A stretch of 64,000 bases of DNA from Magallana angulata. Lineage: Eukaryota > Mollusca > Bivalvia > Ostreida > Ostreidae. Under the pieces are notes generated by a model. It did not search any database. It saw nothing but the letters and a program-made list of their open reading frames with translations, and was not told the origin of the DNA. This document shows positions 36,720 to 48,702 of the stretch, in pieces (within the stretch, counting starts at the first letter, position 1; each line of letters begins with the position of its first letter). The DNA is taken from assembly GCF_025612915.1 (NCBI RefSeq), contig NC_069113.1, positions 10,857,001-10,921,000 on the forward strand, read 5' to 3'. The position numbers and the translations under genes are program-made.

Positions 36720-38173
36720 CCCGAGGCCTTCCGATTGTGCAAGCACAGAAGGCCTGGCATGCACCTTGCAATGGCGGCGCCCTGTATTCAATCCAAGATG
36801 GCGTCCGATATGGTAAGTTTGCATGTGCATAACGTATTCAAACCGATTTGTCATACTTCTAGCTGCGTCATGCCGGTTTTTTTTAATCATATAGTTAGAA
36901 TTTAGTTTGATGAGACCATACATACTATTATTGACCCACGAATCGCCCAATTTTGTTTACAATACGTGTCTCAATTCGGTGACAATCACGGGCCCTGGAA
37001 GTTATTGTAAATATATTGCATGTGCATGTATAAAAAAAGTAAGGGTAGGACACTCTTTTTGGGGCGAAATCGGGTTTGACGAAGTCTGGGCGTTCCTCAA
37101 ACGAAATTTCGCGATAAATCGTTCAAGTATACTTTACTTACGACATATGTATACATTCGTTCCGCTCCAATGCTGTTACGTCGAAGAAAAAGGTGTTTTT
37201 ATACATCCAAGTGCCTAAGAATTTCGCTAGACTGGTTTACATCCGGTTTAATCGCAGTGAATCGAAAGATAAGTTCTGATTGGTTAATAATAAAATAAAT
37301 CTGCTCGTCAATAAGGTGGCGAAACTGATAACAATTTATGGTGAGTATGTATCAAATGTTTGAAAGGAGTTATGCATATAGATACTGGGTAGTTTGGCCT
37401 TTCAACAATGAAATGCGAGAATAATGAAGAAGATTGACAAATATCGATAAGAAATTAAAGAATTTATTTCATTATTGACCAATCAGAACTTTCCTTTCAA
37501 TTTACCTTTCGATTCACTGCGATTAAACCGGATGTAAACCAGTCTAGCGAAATTCTTAGGCACTTGGATGTATAAAAACACCTTTTTCTTCGACGTAACA
37601 GCATTGGAGCGGAACGAATGTATATATATGTCGTAAGTAAAGTATACTTGAACGATTTATCGCGAAATTTCGTTTGAGGAACGCCCAGAATTCGTCAAAC
37701 CCGATTTCGCCCCCAAAAGAGTGTCCTACCCTTACTTTTTTATACATGCACATGCAATATATTTACAATAACTTCCAGGGCCCGTGGTGACAATTGTAAA
37801 CAAGAATAGCTTTTGCGATATCGGTCAGACTTTGCTAGCTTCTGTCGCTTCATAATTTTTTTTTTCAACGTTGAGGGTCAGAATTACGTCCGTTAGGCTG
37901 GGGGATTCTTGTTTCGTCAAGATATCAATCTTTTAATGCTAAACAAGGGTTCATTTAAAGAGTTATATGTTTTGCCCCCCCCCCACCCCACCCGCTCGTT
38001 TTATATCATTAATTTGTATATCAGTGCAAACCAAAGTACTCTGCTTTGGTGTAAAGGTAACACACCTGATCCAAGCTTTAAAATGGATTATGGAGATCCA
38101 GGTTCAATTCCTGGGAGCATTGTACTTGTCATGTATTGATTTAATGACTTTGCTGGTTTTATCAAAGATGTAA
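36720..38173 (+). repeat. left terminal inverted repeat of the large transposon
   Basis: Matches 45387-46074 in reverse, apart from the hAT-like insertion at 36987-37786. It holds the first exon and donor of the transposase gene, a poly-C tract near 37976, and at its inner end a piece with tRNA-like internal promoter features (TGGTGTAAAGGTAACAC and CCAGGTTCAATTCCTGG). Confidence 0.92.
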
Positions 38174-41100
38174 CAGGGATGTATATACTAACTGTTATAT
38201 GTGTCTCTGGATTTAATAAACAGCAAACGATATGTCAATTTCCCATTACAATTCCCACTTAATCACATAGTATACACAGTTAATTTGATTTTGATTTAAG
38301 GATAGCTTCTGTACAGAATATCAAGATGTGAATGTGTGTATTGTAAGTTTCATTATTTTGTTGGATGCAGCCATTTCAACATGAATATGCTAAACAAGTA
38401 CAACATGAAGAAAGAGGTCCATCATTTATAATGCATGCATATGCCAAGAAGCAAGCAACGCCCCGGAAATCAACATCTAAGAGATGCCGAGGAACTCCCT
38501 CAGGACAGACACCTGTCCAACCTACCAAAGTTCAGTGTCAGGTATTTATCTAAAGATGTTGTGTACCCTCTAATACCCAAGATGAAGGTGGAATTTTGTT
38601 ATAACTGTCTGAATTATAATTCGTTGTTTTAATGCATCTTTCTTCCAATTAAAAAAAAAAATCTTACCAACTTAACACATCCATATGATGTGATTGTTTT
38701 CAAGTATCGATCTTTTATTATTTCAATATTTTTAGTCAGTTGGTTCAAAATGGGAAATCTCTGAAATCAGTTTCATGAAAGTATTCATGGAACAACACCC
38801 ACCACCAAATCCAATATCAAATGAGTACTGGCGTAATTTAGCTTCAAGTATGAATGAGGCCTTTGGGACATCTAGAACAGGTTTGTTGAAAGATAGTTGA
38901 ATGTGAGCATTTGCCATCTATCTGTACATTATAAAGTTATTCAATATATGCCTTATTCATTTATAGGTGTATCATGCAGATGTTTTTATGCCAGACTCAA
39001 AAAGTCAGCAAATGATACACCTGCCTCAGCAGATGAAGGGTCAATGAAGTATATTGATAAATCCTGTCAAACAGATTTTAGTATCCCTTCACATCCAAGG
39101 TTCATTTTTCAAACATATTTTTGTTAAATATTGTAAAGATTTTAGCTTTGATTCAAAAAAATCTGTACCAAAAAATATTTACCCTTTTTACTGTATTAAT
39201 TATCACAGGCAGTCATTTCCAAGTCAACAGGAGCTTGACGCCGACTCCTCGGAAGCTCCATACAGTGCCAGAGATAATAAATCAGCACACTATCTCAGAA
39301 GTGCCAGGAACAACACCTCTAACCAAACACCTGAGCAGTTTTTCAATCTGGAAGATGATAGTTTAGATACAAATTTGATTTTTGACATTATGAAAAAATT
39401 CTTCTCCGGATCATCATCGTTAGAAATAGCAAAACAGATAATGAACATTAAATGTCTTAGAGAAAGCCTTTGGGCACTTTTTATGCTTGAAGTAGAAGAA
39501 AGTGCTAAGTACATAGCTTGTAAGAGGAATAGTTGTTTAGGTCTAGTTACCTACGGTCATCTGAAGTGTTTTGAATGGGAAAATATAATTGAGGAAATTT
39601 ATATTTACCAGCCCAGACTTTTGCAAGTTCTTATTACAATTTCCACTGGGGAAAACAAACTTCAAGATGAATGCCATTATAAGTCGGCAGCAAAGGAAAT
39701 TGGTCTAATATATGGAATCTTGATGAAAAGAAGATGTCACACACTTTCTCAAGTCCAGAGAGTGATTGCTTTGGCAATTGCACAAGAAAATGTTCATCAA
39801 AAGGTAAATGAAACAAATTTAAAAATTGTTTTATGTTTGGGCCTTTTTTAAGGTACTACATGTTAACATGTTGACATTTTCCAGTTGTATTATCTTTTTT
39901 ATATTACAGAAATATATTTTAATTAATTTAATTTCATTACAAGAAAAATATATAACCTCCCTAGTTATATATTTTTGAATAGTGATGATAAGTCTATATT
40001 TATATATTAATGCAAACTAAAGTACTCTGCTTTGGTGTAAATGTGACAAACCTGATCCAAGCTTTAAAATGGATTATGGAGATCCAGGTTTAATTCCTGG
40101 GAGCATTGTACTTGAATGTCATGCATTGATTTAATGACTATGCTGGTTTTATCAAAGTCGAGTCTAAACTAGGACTCGAACCAAAAGCCACTTGCGTACA
40201 TGCCCAGTGTTCTAACCACTGAGCTACTGAGACATGATTTTTTGACTGTCACTTGTTATACCTTGAAGACATATTGATTAATATGACTAGAATGCATGAA
40301 TGTTGTTTTTGTTGGATTTTATAGTAACGACTCTTTTTTCCATTTTTAGTCTTTCCTTTGCTGTTTCATTGTTCCAGTTTTATCCTTTTTCCAGTTCGTT
40401 CCTGCTTTGTATTATGCAACTCGTGAAATCATATTTTAAGCAATTTGTTGTATTAATTTTTTCAATTGCTAAAATATGGTTATTTGGATTGCATTTTTCT
40501 TCAACAGTAAAAATGTGGAAAGTAAAATGTGGAAAGTATTGTGAGTAAATAACAGAACTCCAGAAAGGTGAAGAGTTACTGTAAAAAGATGCTCTAAAAT
40601 TTCTTGATTCCATTTATTCTACCACTGAATGATGAAAGTTTTTTCTTTCTTGTTTTTCCAATTATTGTCGTAATATACATGTAATATATTATCATATTGT
40701 GACAGAATATATAATTATAACAATAAGAGAGTGAAGATATTTTAGCAAAATAATTTAGATAAAAAATATTGATAAATTTTAGAAAAAGATCGATTAAAAA
40801 AATTTATGAATGTAACAGCATATAATTTAAATTCTGTTTCTTGAATAGGTATATGACAGACTGCAGACATTGGGAGTGACAGTTTCCCATGCCACATTGA
40901 ACAAAGTGCAGGAACAGATTGGTGGCCATTTCAACGAACAACTCATCCAAGCAGTCACAGAGGGAAAGCGGTTCCGTATTGTCGGAGACAATGTCAATTT
41001 CATGGTGGCAGCAAGTCATCAAAGGAAAGGAAATTCAACTCACATGGAGCACTGGTTTGCCTCTGCGGCCATAATTCAAAATAACTCTTTTGATCACTTA

Positions 41101-42681
41101 CCATGTAACTTTCCTCAAATGCCTCTTCTTGACTTGTCACCCCAATCATTTCTCCCTAGTGACAATGATTTCAAAGTTATAACAAATGATTACATTTACA
41201 TTGTGTTTCAAATTCTGACAAGACATTTGACTTTTTTGAAAAAGTTTAAACCTTTCACAGCTGAACTAAAAAATGACTTACGGGCAAAGGACTGTGATTT
41301 GAGCTCCAAGAATACCGTGGTAACGTTCCCAGTTCTCTGCAAGAATGAACAGAGCTATGCAGAAGTTGTAGACATCATGGACAGCTATGAAGACCACATT
41401 GTGGATATTTACAGGAAAGCTAACTTCAACTTAGATGGTGTAAAAGTTCATATTGGTGGGGACCAATTAACTAGGGAGCGATTCTCCGGTGCCAAACGAG
41501 TTCGTCAACAAGCAGCAACTGAAAGAGAACGATTTCTTCATTTGTCACCAATTACTTTTGAATTTTTTCACTTACAGATGGCTTTCCTAACAATGTTCTA
41601 TAAGACTCTATACAACGATAACAGTACTGAAGCAGGAACCCTGTATGCAGAAAAAATAAAGTTAGGCCGAACTCATGCCAATGGGAAAGATGTAAAGAAT
41701 CACTATGACCAATGTAAAGAACTTGGAAGTTCTGTGATATCTTCACATGTTGTTGTGGCAGCTATGCAATACTTTGGCATGAAAGATGTCAATGATGAAC
41801 CAGTCATGTTGAAAGATTTGCTCAGTAATGAATTAAGTGACGCAGAGAAGCAGCAAATTTTGTGTAACGTACTAAGGACTTTTGTACAACAATATGTTCT
41901 AAGGGATTCTTTAGCAGTTATTCAGAATTCTACGTCTACTGCTGATATACAAACATGTCTGGAAATTGATATCATCGGCCCAGACGGTACCCCTATGCGT
42001 ATACTGATCCCTGTAGCTAAACCACAAGTTGATGCAGTAGAGTCATACTCCCATCAGGTACTAGAACTAGGCCTTGCTTATGAATGTCTCCTTTTAAATG
42101 TTAAAATACCAAACAGAGACAGAATGCTGCCCCTTTTGAAGTATGTTATGTGTCTTCTGAAAGGACATAATTGGAAGTCTAAGTATGCTCTGGAAATTTT
42201 GAAATTTCTTTGTCAACAACTCTCTACTATGGATGTGAAATTGGCACATGAGACATTCTACGGTCTGTTTGTGAATAATTCTGGAAAAGAAGACACTTGC
42301 ATTGGTGCCGATTTACAAATGGAGCACATAGTTAGACTGGTAAAAGACAATTTAAAAGCAGTACATTCAAACAAAACTGAAAAAACAATGGCGAAACGTA
42401 CATCAGCTTTGTCAGGAATGAAGGTCATAACAAACCAATTTGATGTAACTTCTGACACATTGATCAGAGCAAGCAGACATAAAATACCTTCTTCAATAGA
42501 GGATGAACAGTTGATCATTCATTCGCTTCTTCCCATGCAGCCTTTTTCTTGTGTGCCTGGTCGCCAGATGTCATCCTACAAGAGCCCAGTTCAAAGTCCA
42601 CTTAAAAAAATGAACATCCAGAATATGGTGTCATGGATAAGGGAACATCAATATTTACAATTACATGATATTGGCCAATGA
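36771..42681 (+). CDS. DDE-type transposase-like protein of the large transposon (DUF6589-like)
   Basis: Spliced model: 36771-36812, 38371-38541, 38736-38880, 38967-39099, 39209-39803, 40849-42681; 972 residues, every junction in phase with GT/AG sites. Exon 1 (MAAPCIQSKMASDM) lies in the left inverted repeat. The N-terminal third is low-complexity and basic (KKQATPRKSTSKRCRG). The C-terminal two thirds resembles, as I recall it, the DUF6589 family: RLQTLGVTVSHATLNKV, then RIVGDNVNFMV (D409), then VHIGGDQLTRERF (D567), with a following FEFFHLQ. These acidic positions suit an RNase H-like DDE core, which is inference. It would cut and join the element ends in the nucleus. No premature stop is seen. 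The protein could be expressed from the arm promoter. Confidence 0.82.
36987..37786. mobile_element. hAT-like MITE with about 305 bp inverted arms, inserted in the left terminal repeat
   Basis: Ends CACGGGCCCTGG and CCAGGGCCCGTG are flanked by GTGACAAT at 36979-36986 and 37787-37794. The right arm of the host transposon has the uninterrupted site at 45768-45775 (reverse strand), so the 8 bp duplication and element length of exactly 800 bases are proven by comparison. An 8 bp target duplication with CA..TG-type ends fits hAT. It lies in intron 1 of the transposase gene and codes for nothing. Confidence 0.95.
40005..40160 (+). repeat. third copy of the tRNA-like repeat in a transposase intron
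   Basis: It matches 38025-38169 and 45391-45540 (reverse): AAAGTACTCTGCTTTGGTGT, ATCCAGGTTTAATTCCTGGG and TGCTGGTTTTATCAAAG. The similarity ends at ATCAAAG, which is also nearly where the terminal repeat similarity ends. It is probably a short interspersed element. Confidence 0.65.
40162..40235 (-). repeat. tRNA-derived SINE head or tRNA pseudogene
   Basis: On the minus strand it reads TAGCTCAGTGGTTAGA (A box) and GGTTCGAGTCC (B box) at tRNA-like spacing. The acceptor ends (GTCTCAG against TTTAGAC) pair imperfectly. It is therefore not a functional tRNA gene and more likely the head of a tRNA-derived SINE. Confidence 0.7.
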
Positions 42682-43072
42682 CATAAACTTGGTAAGTGGA
42701 CTTTCATCCTAGGCTTGTAAGACTTACACAAGAGAAAGATGCATGAACTATACTACTTATTTAAAATAATCACATTAAAATTAGTACAAAACTTCATTAC
42801 ATTGTTAAAATGTATTTTTTACATTATTTTAAAGTCCATAAGAGCACAGCCTGTGAAATTTTTGAAAATTACCAAAATTTATTTGTGATCTCAAATATAT
42901 GGTTTCCTAACGGTTTAACAATTGTGTAATCATCATTTATGTGAATGCACTATATCAGAAAAACGTGTGACCAAACTAACTAATAAACCAAAAACAGTAC
43001 AGCTGCAATGGAAATTAATTTAGTCAAAGCATACTACATTCAAATATGTACCTCATACATGAACAGTTGTTG

Positions 43073-45983
43073 CTATATGGAGAGACTTGAAGCCAAAATG
43101 TTGGCAATTTGTTCCGAAAGCTCCACATTCAGACCAAAGTCCGATACAAGAGAATTAGGTTGTCTAAACAAATGGGCTTCATTCACAATTTTCTCTATGA
43201 CATGAGTATCAATCACACAATTTGATTCTGATAAATGGTTTAGTAATTTTTCCCGAATAGCAGCCTTCTGAATACTAGTTGGAACTTCAATGAATTTCCA
43301 AACCAGCTGCAATTCTGGCTGGCAAATGTCACAACAGTTGTGTGAAACAGTTTCATCCTCGCAGCCAAAGTATCTGTTCAGAACTTTCCTACGGCACTCT
43401 GTCAAATTTCTGCAGTATTCTTTCATAGTTTTCTTTACAGTAGGGTTACCTACGTCAGAATTGTTAAAGTAAAGTACACCCTCTGCCTCAATGCCACTTC
43501 TGCCAGCCCTTCCAATTTGCTGAATATATGCTGTCAAAATACATTAGAATAACACAGTTATCAATTTATTTATAATTTTACACTAAAGGTTTTTGTTCTT
43601 TTTTGTTGTTTTTTTTTTACATAAAATGCTGCTTGAAGAAAAGACATTTTAATATTTTTTAAAATTTTTTACATCTTAAGAATTAATAACATACATGAAT
43701 GCAGTAAATTGCATTTCTGAAAGAATTATAATGTGGTTGTGACTCTGCCTCCGAGAAGCTTTTATATAATGCAATAGTACTGGTTATAATATTAAGGCAC
43801 ATTTAATGACCTTCAATGTTTTGTGGTGGTCCTGCATGGACAACTGTTGTAACATGTCTAAGGTCTGCCCCCATACCCAGAGCAATGGTAGAAATCACAA
43901 CGCGGAGAGGTGATTCATCCGGTCGCTTTGAAATATTTTTATATATAATTTCCTTTGTCTACAATGTAAATCAAAATTAATTATTATTGTCAATTGGCAT
44001 AAAACAGTAGTTTTTATTTGAAGATGCTAGCTTAATACATTTGACATCACCTTGTCGTATCTGCCAACTGATGAATGAAACATTACTACTCTGGCATTCT
44101 CAACATCTCTGTTGCCTACAAACATGTCGTCACCAAGTATCCGTTGTGCTACCTGTGTAGTATTGATTTAATTAGCATTCGATTTAAAATGATAAATATT
44201 ACAGTCTAGTGATATTAATAGTTCCATACTAAATTTAATAAACTATAATTGTAATGGGTATTTCTTGACAGGACTGTTCTAGAAGTCATAATGTGAAGAA
44301 AATAGCATCAGTGGGTAAGAAGGTTTAAATATGGTTTGCATATACTCTACCTCATATCCATATCCAACCCAGTTGATACCAACACAGTATATCAGAGTGA
44401 CAGGATAATTCTCTTTCCTTTTTTTGAGGTCACCAAATATATTTTCAAATATATAGTCATATGAGGCATGTGTAGAAACTTTTCTACCTGGCTCCACCGT
44501 CACCAAAATTTTCAAATCCCTCAACTCATTCCTCAACGCAAATCCTCAACAGAAACATGCATAAATTTGAGGTCAAACCTCAGATTTGAGGCTGAGTATT
44601 GACTTGAGGAAAGTTGGTGATGGCGGGGCCTGGTCTGGGAAGAACAATCAAAGATATATTGCTTCTTAATGGTGATGTTTTAATGATTTGCGGGTTTTCC
44701 ATACCAAGGAATTTTGTGATGTCACTTATTCCATTAATTGACACAGTTGCTGACAAGGCTAAAAACCTAGCATCTGGCCTCACAGCACGTAATTGTTTAA
44801 TGTCACGGAAGATGGGTCGAAACTCATGTCCCCAGTCCAAAATACAATGAGCCTCGTCAACCGCTACATACATGTAAGTGGATTGACTTTGCAAGAATTT
44901 GTAGACTTCTGGTTTACCAATAACAGCTTCTGGGTGTGCAAATAGAAACATGGTTTTGTCCTTATCAAATTCAGAATGTGGACTGTTGCCTATAAAGAAA
45001 GAAACTTCTTTCAACTTCTGCATTTGCTGTTCAATTATTACATTCAATGGTTCTAGAACAAGAACAATTGCAGGTTTTCCCGTCTCTTCGAAATGCCAGA
45101 ATGGTAGTAGCTCATAGATCAAGCCTTTTCCATATCCTGTTGGTAAAATGGCTACTACATCTTGCCGCATCAGACCATCCAAAGACTTTTGTTGTAGAGG
45201 TTTTAGGTTTGAGATGTTCTGACCAGACATAAAATTGTACTTCTGAATGACCTTTTAAAAAAAATTGGAAAAATCATTGTGCAAGGTCATTTTTCTGACT
45301 AGTGTTTTTAGCATATATATACATAAAGTTTATACCCCTTGATAGTTAAATAACCTTAGATAATTAATCTTTCTTTATTCTATTTATTACATCTTTGATA
45401 AAACCAGCAAAGTCATTAAATCAATACATGACAAGTACAATGCTCCCAGGAATTGAACCTGGATCTCCATAATCCATTTTAAAGCTTGGATCAGGTGTGT
45501 TACCTTTACACCAAAGCAGAGTACTTTGGTTTGCACTGATATACAAATTAATGATATAAAACGAGCGGGTGGGGTGGGGGGGGGGGCAAAACATATAACT
45601 CTTTAAATGAACCCTTGTTTAGCATTAAAAGATTGATATCTTGACGAAACAAGAATCCCCCAGCCTAACGGACGTAATTCTGACCCTCAACGTTGAAAAA
45701 AAAAAATGATGAAGCGACAGAAGCTAGCAAAGTCTGACCGATATCGCAAAAGCTATTCTTGTTTACAATTGTCACCGAATTGAGACACGTATTGTAAACA
45801 AAATTGGGCGATTCGTGGGTCAATAATAGTATGTATGGTCTCATCAAACTAAATTCTAACTATATGATTAAAAAAAACCGGCATGACGCAGCTAGAAGTA
45901 TGACAAATCGGTTTGAATACGTTATGCACATGCAAACTTACCATATCGGACGCCATCTTGGATTGAATACAGGGCGCCGCCAT
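43073..45983 (-). pseudogene. RecQ-like DNA helicase gene of the large transposon, interrupted
   Basis: Exons: 45942-45983 (in the right inverted repeat, again MAAPCIQSKMASDM), 44351-45251, 44051-44152, 43811-43958, 43073-43530. Motifs follow RecQ order: LPTGYGKG (Walker A), VDEAHCILDWGHEFRP (II and aromatic loop), LALSATVS (III), STIALGMGADLRHV (V), QQIGRAGRSG (VI), then a zinc-binding C...CC..C cluster. The second exon is interrupted by a 137 base element at 44492-44628 with a CCTGG duplication. Without the insertion and one repeat, the frame is continuous and the total is about 502 residues. Walker A ends GKG where the family has GKS or GKT. A helicase could assist transposition by unwinding the element or its copies, but this copy is probably inactive. 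Confidence 0.85.
44492..44628. mobile_element. 137 bp MITE inside the helicase exon
   Basis: Plus-strand ends CTCCACCGTCACCAA and the reverse complement of CCCCGCCATCACCAA form imperfect inverted repeats. CCTGG flanks both sides (44487-44491 and 44629-44633), a 5 bp duplication. Subterminal CCTCAA motifs are inverted too. Its removal with one CCTGG restores phase between flanking helicase sequences, which supports the boundaries. Confidence 0.82.
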
Positions 45984-46074
45984 TGCAAGGTGCCATGCCA
46001 GGCCTTCTGTGCTTGCACAATCGGAAGGCCTCGGGAACCAGGCTTCTGTGCTTGCACAATCGGAAGGCCTCGGG
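45387..46074 (-). repeat. right terminal inverted repeat of the large transposon
   Basis: It holds the empty site of the hAT-like element, the helicase first exon (45942-45983) with its GTAAGT donor, and the same tRNA-like piece at its inner end. The outermost 39 bases (TTCTGTGCTTGCACAATCGG onward) are duplicated in tandem at 46005-46082; the left arm has one copy. Confidence 0.92.
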
Positions 46075-46239
46075 AACCAGGCTACAACAGTTACTCATTA
46101 CAATTTATTAGCTTACTCGAGCCAGGGGCTGTAGCAAGCCTACGTGTTTTTCGTCTGTCGTCCTGTTATATTTACATTTTCAACTGCCTTTGTGTATAAT
46201 ATTACGAATCAATTTTGAACCCTAAAACCCAGTTACTTC

Positions 46240-46540
46240 ATAAAACATGAGTGACATAAAATGGGCGTGTCTTATAGCATATTATAACCGAAGAAAGGTA
46301 TTGGCTGTGCCGTGTAGTAATACATAACATGTGATACATAATAATAGTGGTTTTAAAACAATGTTGTCAGTTTAAAGTGTACAAATTTGAAATAATATAA
46401 ATATAAGTAAGAAGGAATCATTCTTTGAATATTATGAGGTGATAATATCGGTCGGAGCGTAGTAAAATCTATCATAAAGCCCCTCGGACTTGATTGGATT
46501 TGACCACGCCCCGAAGTATGATTTCTTATTCCCTAAATAG
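46240..46540. repeat. diverged copy of the GGGCGTGATCAAATC hairpin repeat
   Basis: GAGGTGATAATATCGGTCGG and TCTATCATAAAGCCCCTCGG followed by GGATTTGACCACGCCCCG resemble the better-preserved hairpin at 51600-51765. No gene is seen between 46083 and 46911. Confidence 0.55.
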
Positions 46541-46911
46541 TTTCCTTGTCAGTTTCAATTCATTATTATACGTTTACGAGCGACAACCAAAAAACAAAGA
46601 ACCAGACTATAATTTAACATAAGCCATTCCTTGTAATGTATATTGTGCTTGTATCACATGTAATATTTTCGACAAAATCACGAAAGGATATGCGTCGGAC
46701 TTTAGACGATTCTTTGCTATAGGTAGGTTATTTAATTATATTCAAATGCATGGTTGTTGTAATTTCCAAGCATTCGAAAATAAATCCGGACCATAATAAT
46801 GATTGTTTATGATTCATAAGGTTTACATTCAAGCTATTACATGCTTAATTACTGCCATTTTTAAGCCATTTCCAATCCCAACATCTGCTGTCATCCTACA
46901 AAGCGTCCTTT

Positions 46912-48669
46912 TTACACCTCTAATACACATGTATGAGGGGGAAATCTAGCCTTTTTTTTCTTAATGCTATCAAATATTTGAGCGTCTCGAGATGACATCT
47001 CTTTGGACATGGGCACGGATGGTCGACACCCGTTTTGTATCGCATTCAAACTGGACTTATCCAAAACTGCTGGTCTCTAAACAAAAAAAATTGACTTCAA
47101 TCTAACTAAGAAATAATTTTATTGATTAATATTTTCCATTCAAATTCTTATTTGAATGAGATACATCTCAATTTTACTGAGAAAAAATTCAAACAGTTTT
47201 AGAATATGTTTATCCTGTATACATGTTTACTGACGTACTATTGACCATGAAGGGCATATCTGCAAAAAATAAATACATACAAATTAAACATACATACATA
47301 CACATAAACTAATGAACACAATTTTATTGAGATAAACTTGTAGTTTAATGTGTTAATGTTTTCAACATTTGATGAATTGATTCCTGACACCAATTATATC
47401 TGACACCATTATTATCAATAGTTTACCTTTGACGACCTGTTCACAGGATCTAGAGTTACAGTCGTAGGTCAGACAACATGCGTCGCACGTGTGTAGCCCC
47501 GTGTCCCCGTGTACGTTACGTCTACCGACAGGTTGACCCGGCAGCCCCGCCACCGCCTTGGCTAATGCCAAACACATCTGCGCAAGCAAATGAAAAGGAA
47601 AAAAATATTTTTTTGCAAGATCCTCTGCCATTCGCAATTCTTTATGAAAAAAAGCCCGCAACCGTAACGGTCTAATTTTTAAACAAACGATGTCCATATT
47701 ACATATATCTGATAATATCGTTTATTTTATCAATTTAAAAACAATAATGCAGTATGTGTCATTTAATAGTAACTAAATAACTTACACGAGAAGACTCACA
47801 GCCATAGACTCGTCTGAAGGCTCCTCCACCGACGTGCCTATTCCCGGTAAAACACATCTAAAACAGAAAGTTCACCATATCGTCATAATTTAAATAAAAG
47901 TCAAAGTAAATACACGCACAACCAAACAGACACCCAGCTCGAAAAAAACGTGTCTTAATGATAATAAATGAATCCTAAATATGAAAGGTACTTTTTAAAA
48001 TACATCATACAAGTACAGTGCACTGCAAGATATACATATCAAGTACACGTTTCGCAGTTTTACAAAATCCAGAGATACAATTTACTTTAGAAACCCCTAT
48101 TTTAACACACCGGAAATCTAAATTATGAAAAAAGAAATTGCGATGAGAATCTTGGAATTTTTTTCCATTCCGAAGAATTTTCCCGCGAAGATATTAATTT
48201 TTTCTATCATAATAATGAATATTCACATTCACTTCCTTTCCCCCTATCGATTGATATTTGCACACAACAGAGAAGACCTAATCGCTAAATCTGGTGCGTA
48301 TAAATACATTAAGTCTTCCTTCAGTATTTCTCGAAGATCCTCGAGACCTCATTGGACCACGACCTGATATCAACTTACGATGATTAATATTTCATTGATG
48401 AAAATATAATTTAACAGTTAAAAGAATTCAATTGATTAATTTTTTAGTATATCAAAAGTAAATTTATGAAATTACAGAATGAAATATAAAATTGTGTTAT
48501 TAGAATTTAAAACGCTGTGCACTATTTTTGTCAGCATAATTCAGCTGTTCCAATGGCTCTTACGTTAATTGCGCATTCCTCGTTGAATAAGGCAGATGTT
48601 TTAAAAAATAAATCAAATTTGCAGAAATTGAATAAACGTTTAAAAAAACGTAAATATAAGCATTGAATA

Positions 48670-48702
<33 letters not shown>

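Larger units (their letters stand above)
36720..46074. mobile_element. 9.4 kb DNA transposon with long inverted ends, transposase-like and helicase genes
   Basis: The arms 36720-38173 and 45387-46074 are inverted copies of about 650 bases (after subtracting an 808 base insertion in the left arm). Between them lie two convergent spliced genes, a DDE-type transposase-like gene (plus) and a RecQ-like helicase gene (minus), whose stops are 391 bases apart. From memory this architecture fits the helicase-bearing Academ lineage (AcademH). That assignment is an inference and was not tested by search. The outer ends carry CCCGAGGCCTTCCGATTGTG, tandemly duplicated (39 bp unit) at the right end. A short target duplication could not be read with confidence. 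The transposase frame looks whole; the helicase frame is broken. Confidence 0.85.

Noticed and set aside
40162-40235. Functional tRNA gene
   Set aside because: A and B boxes are present, but the acceptor stem is mismatched and the block is fused to a repeat. Better read as a SINE head.
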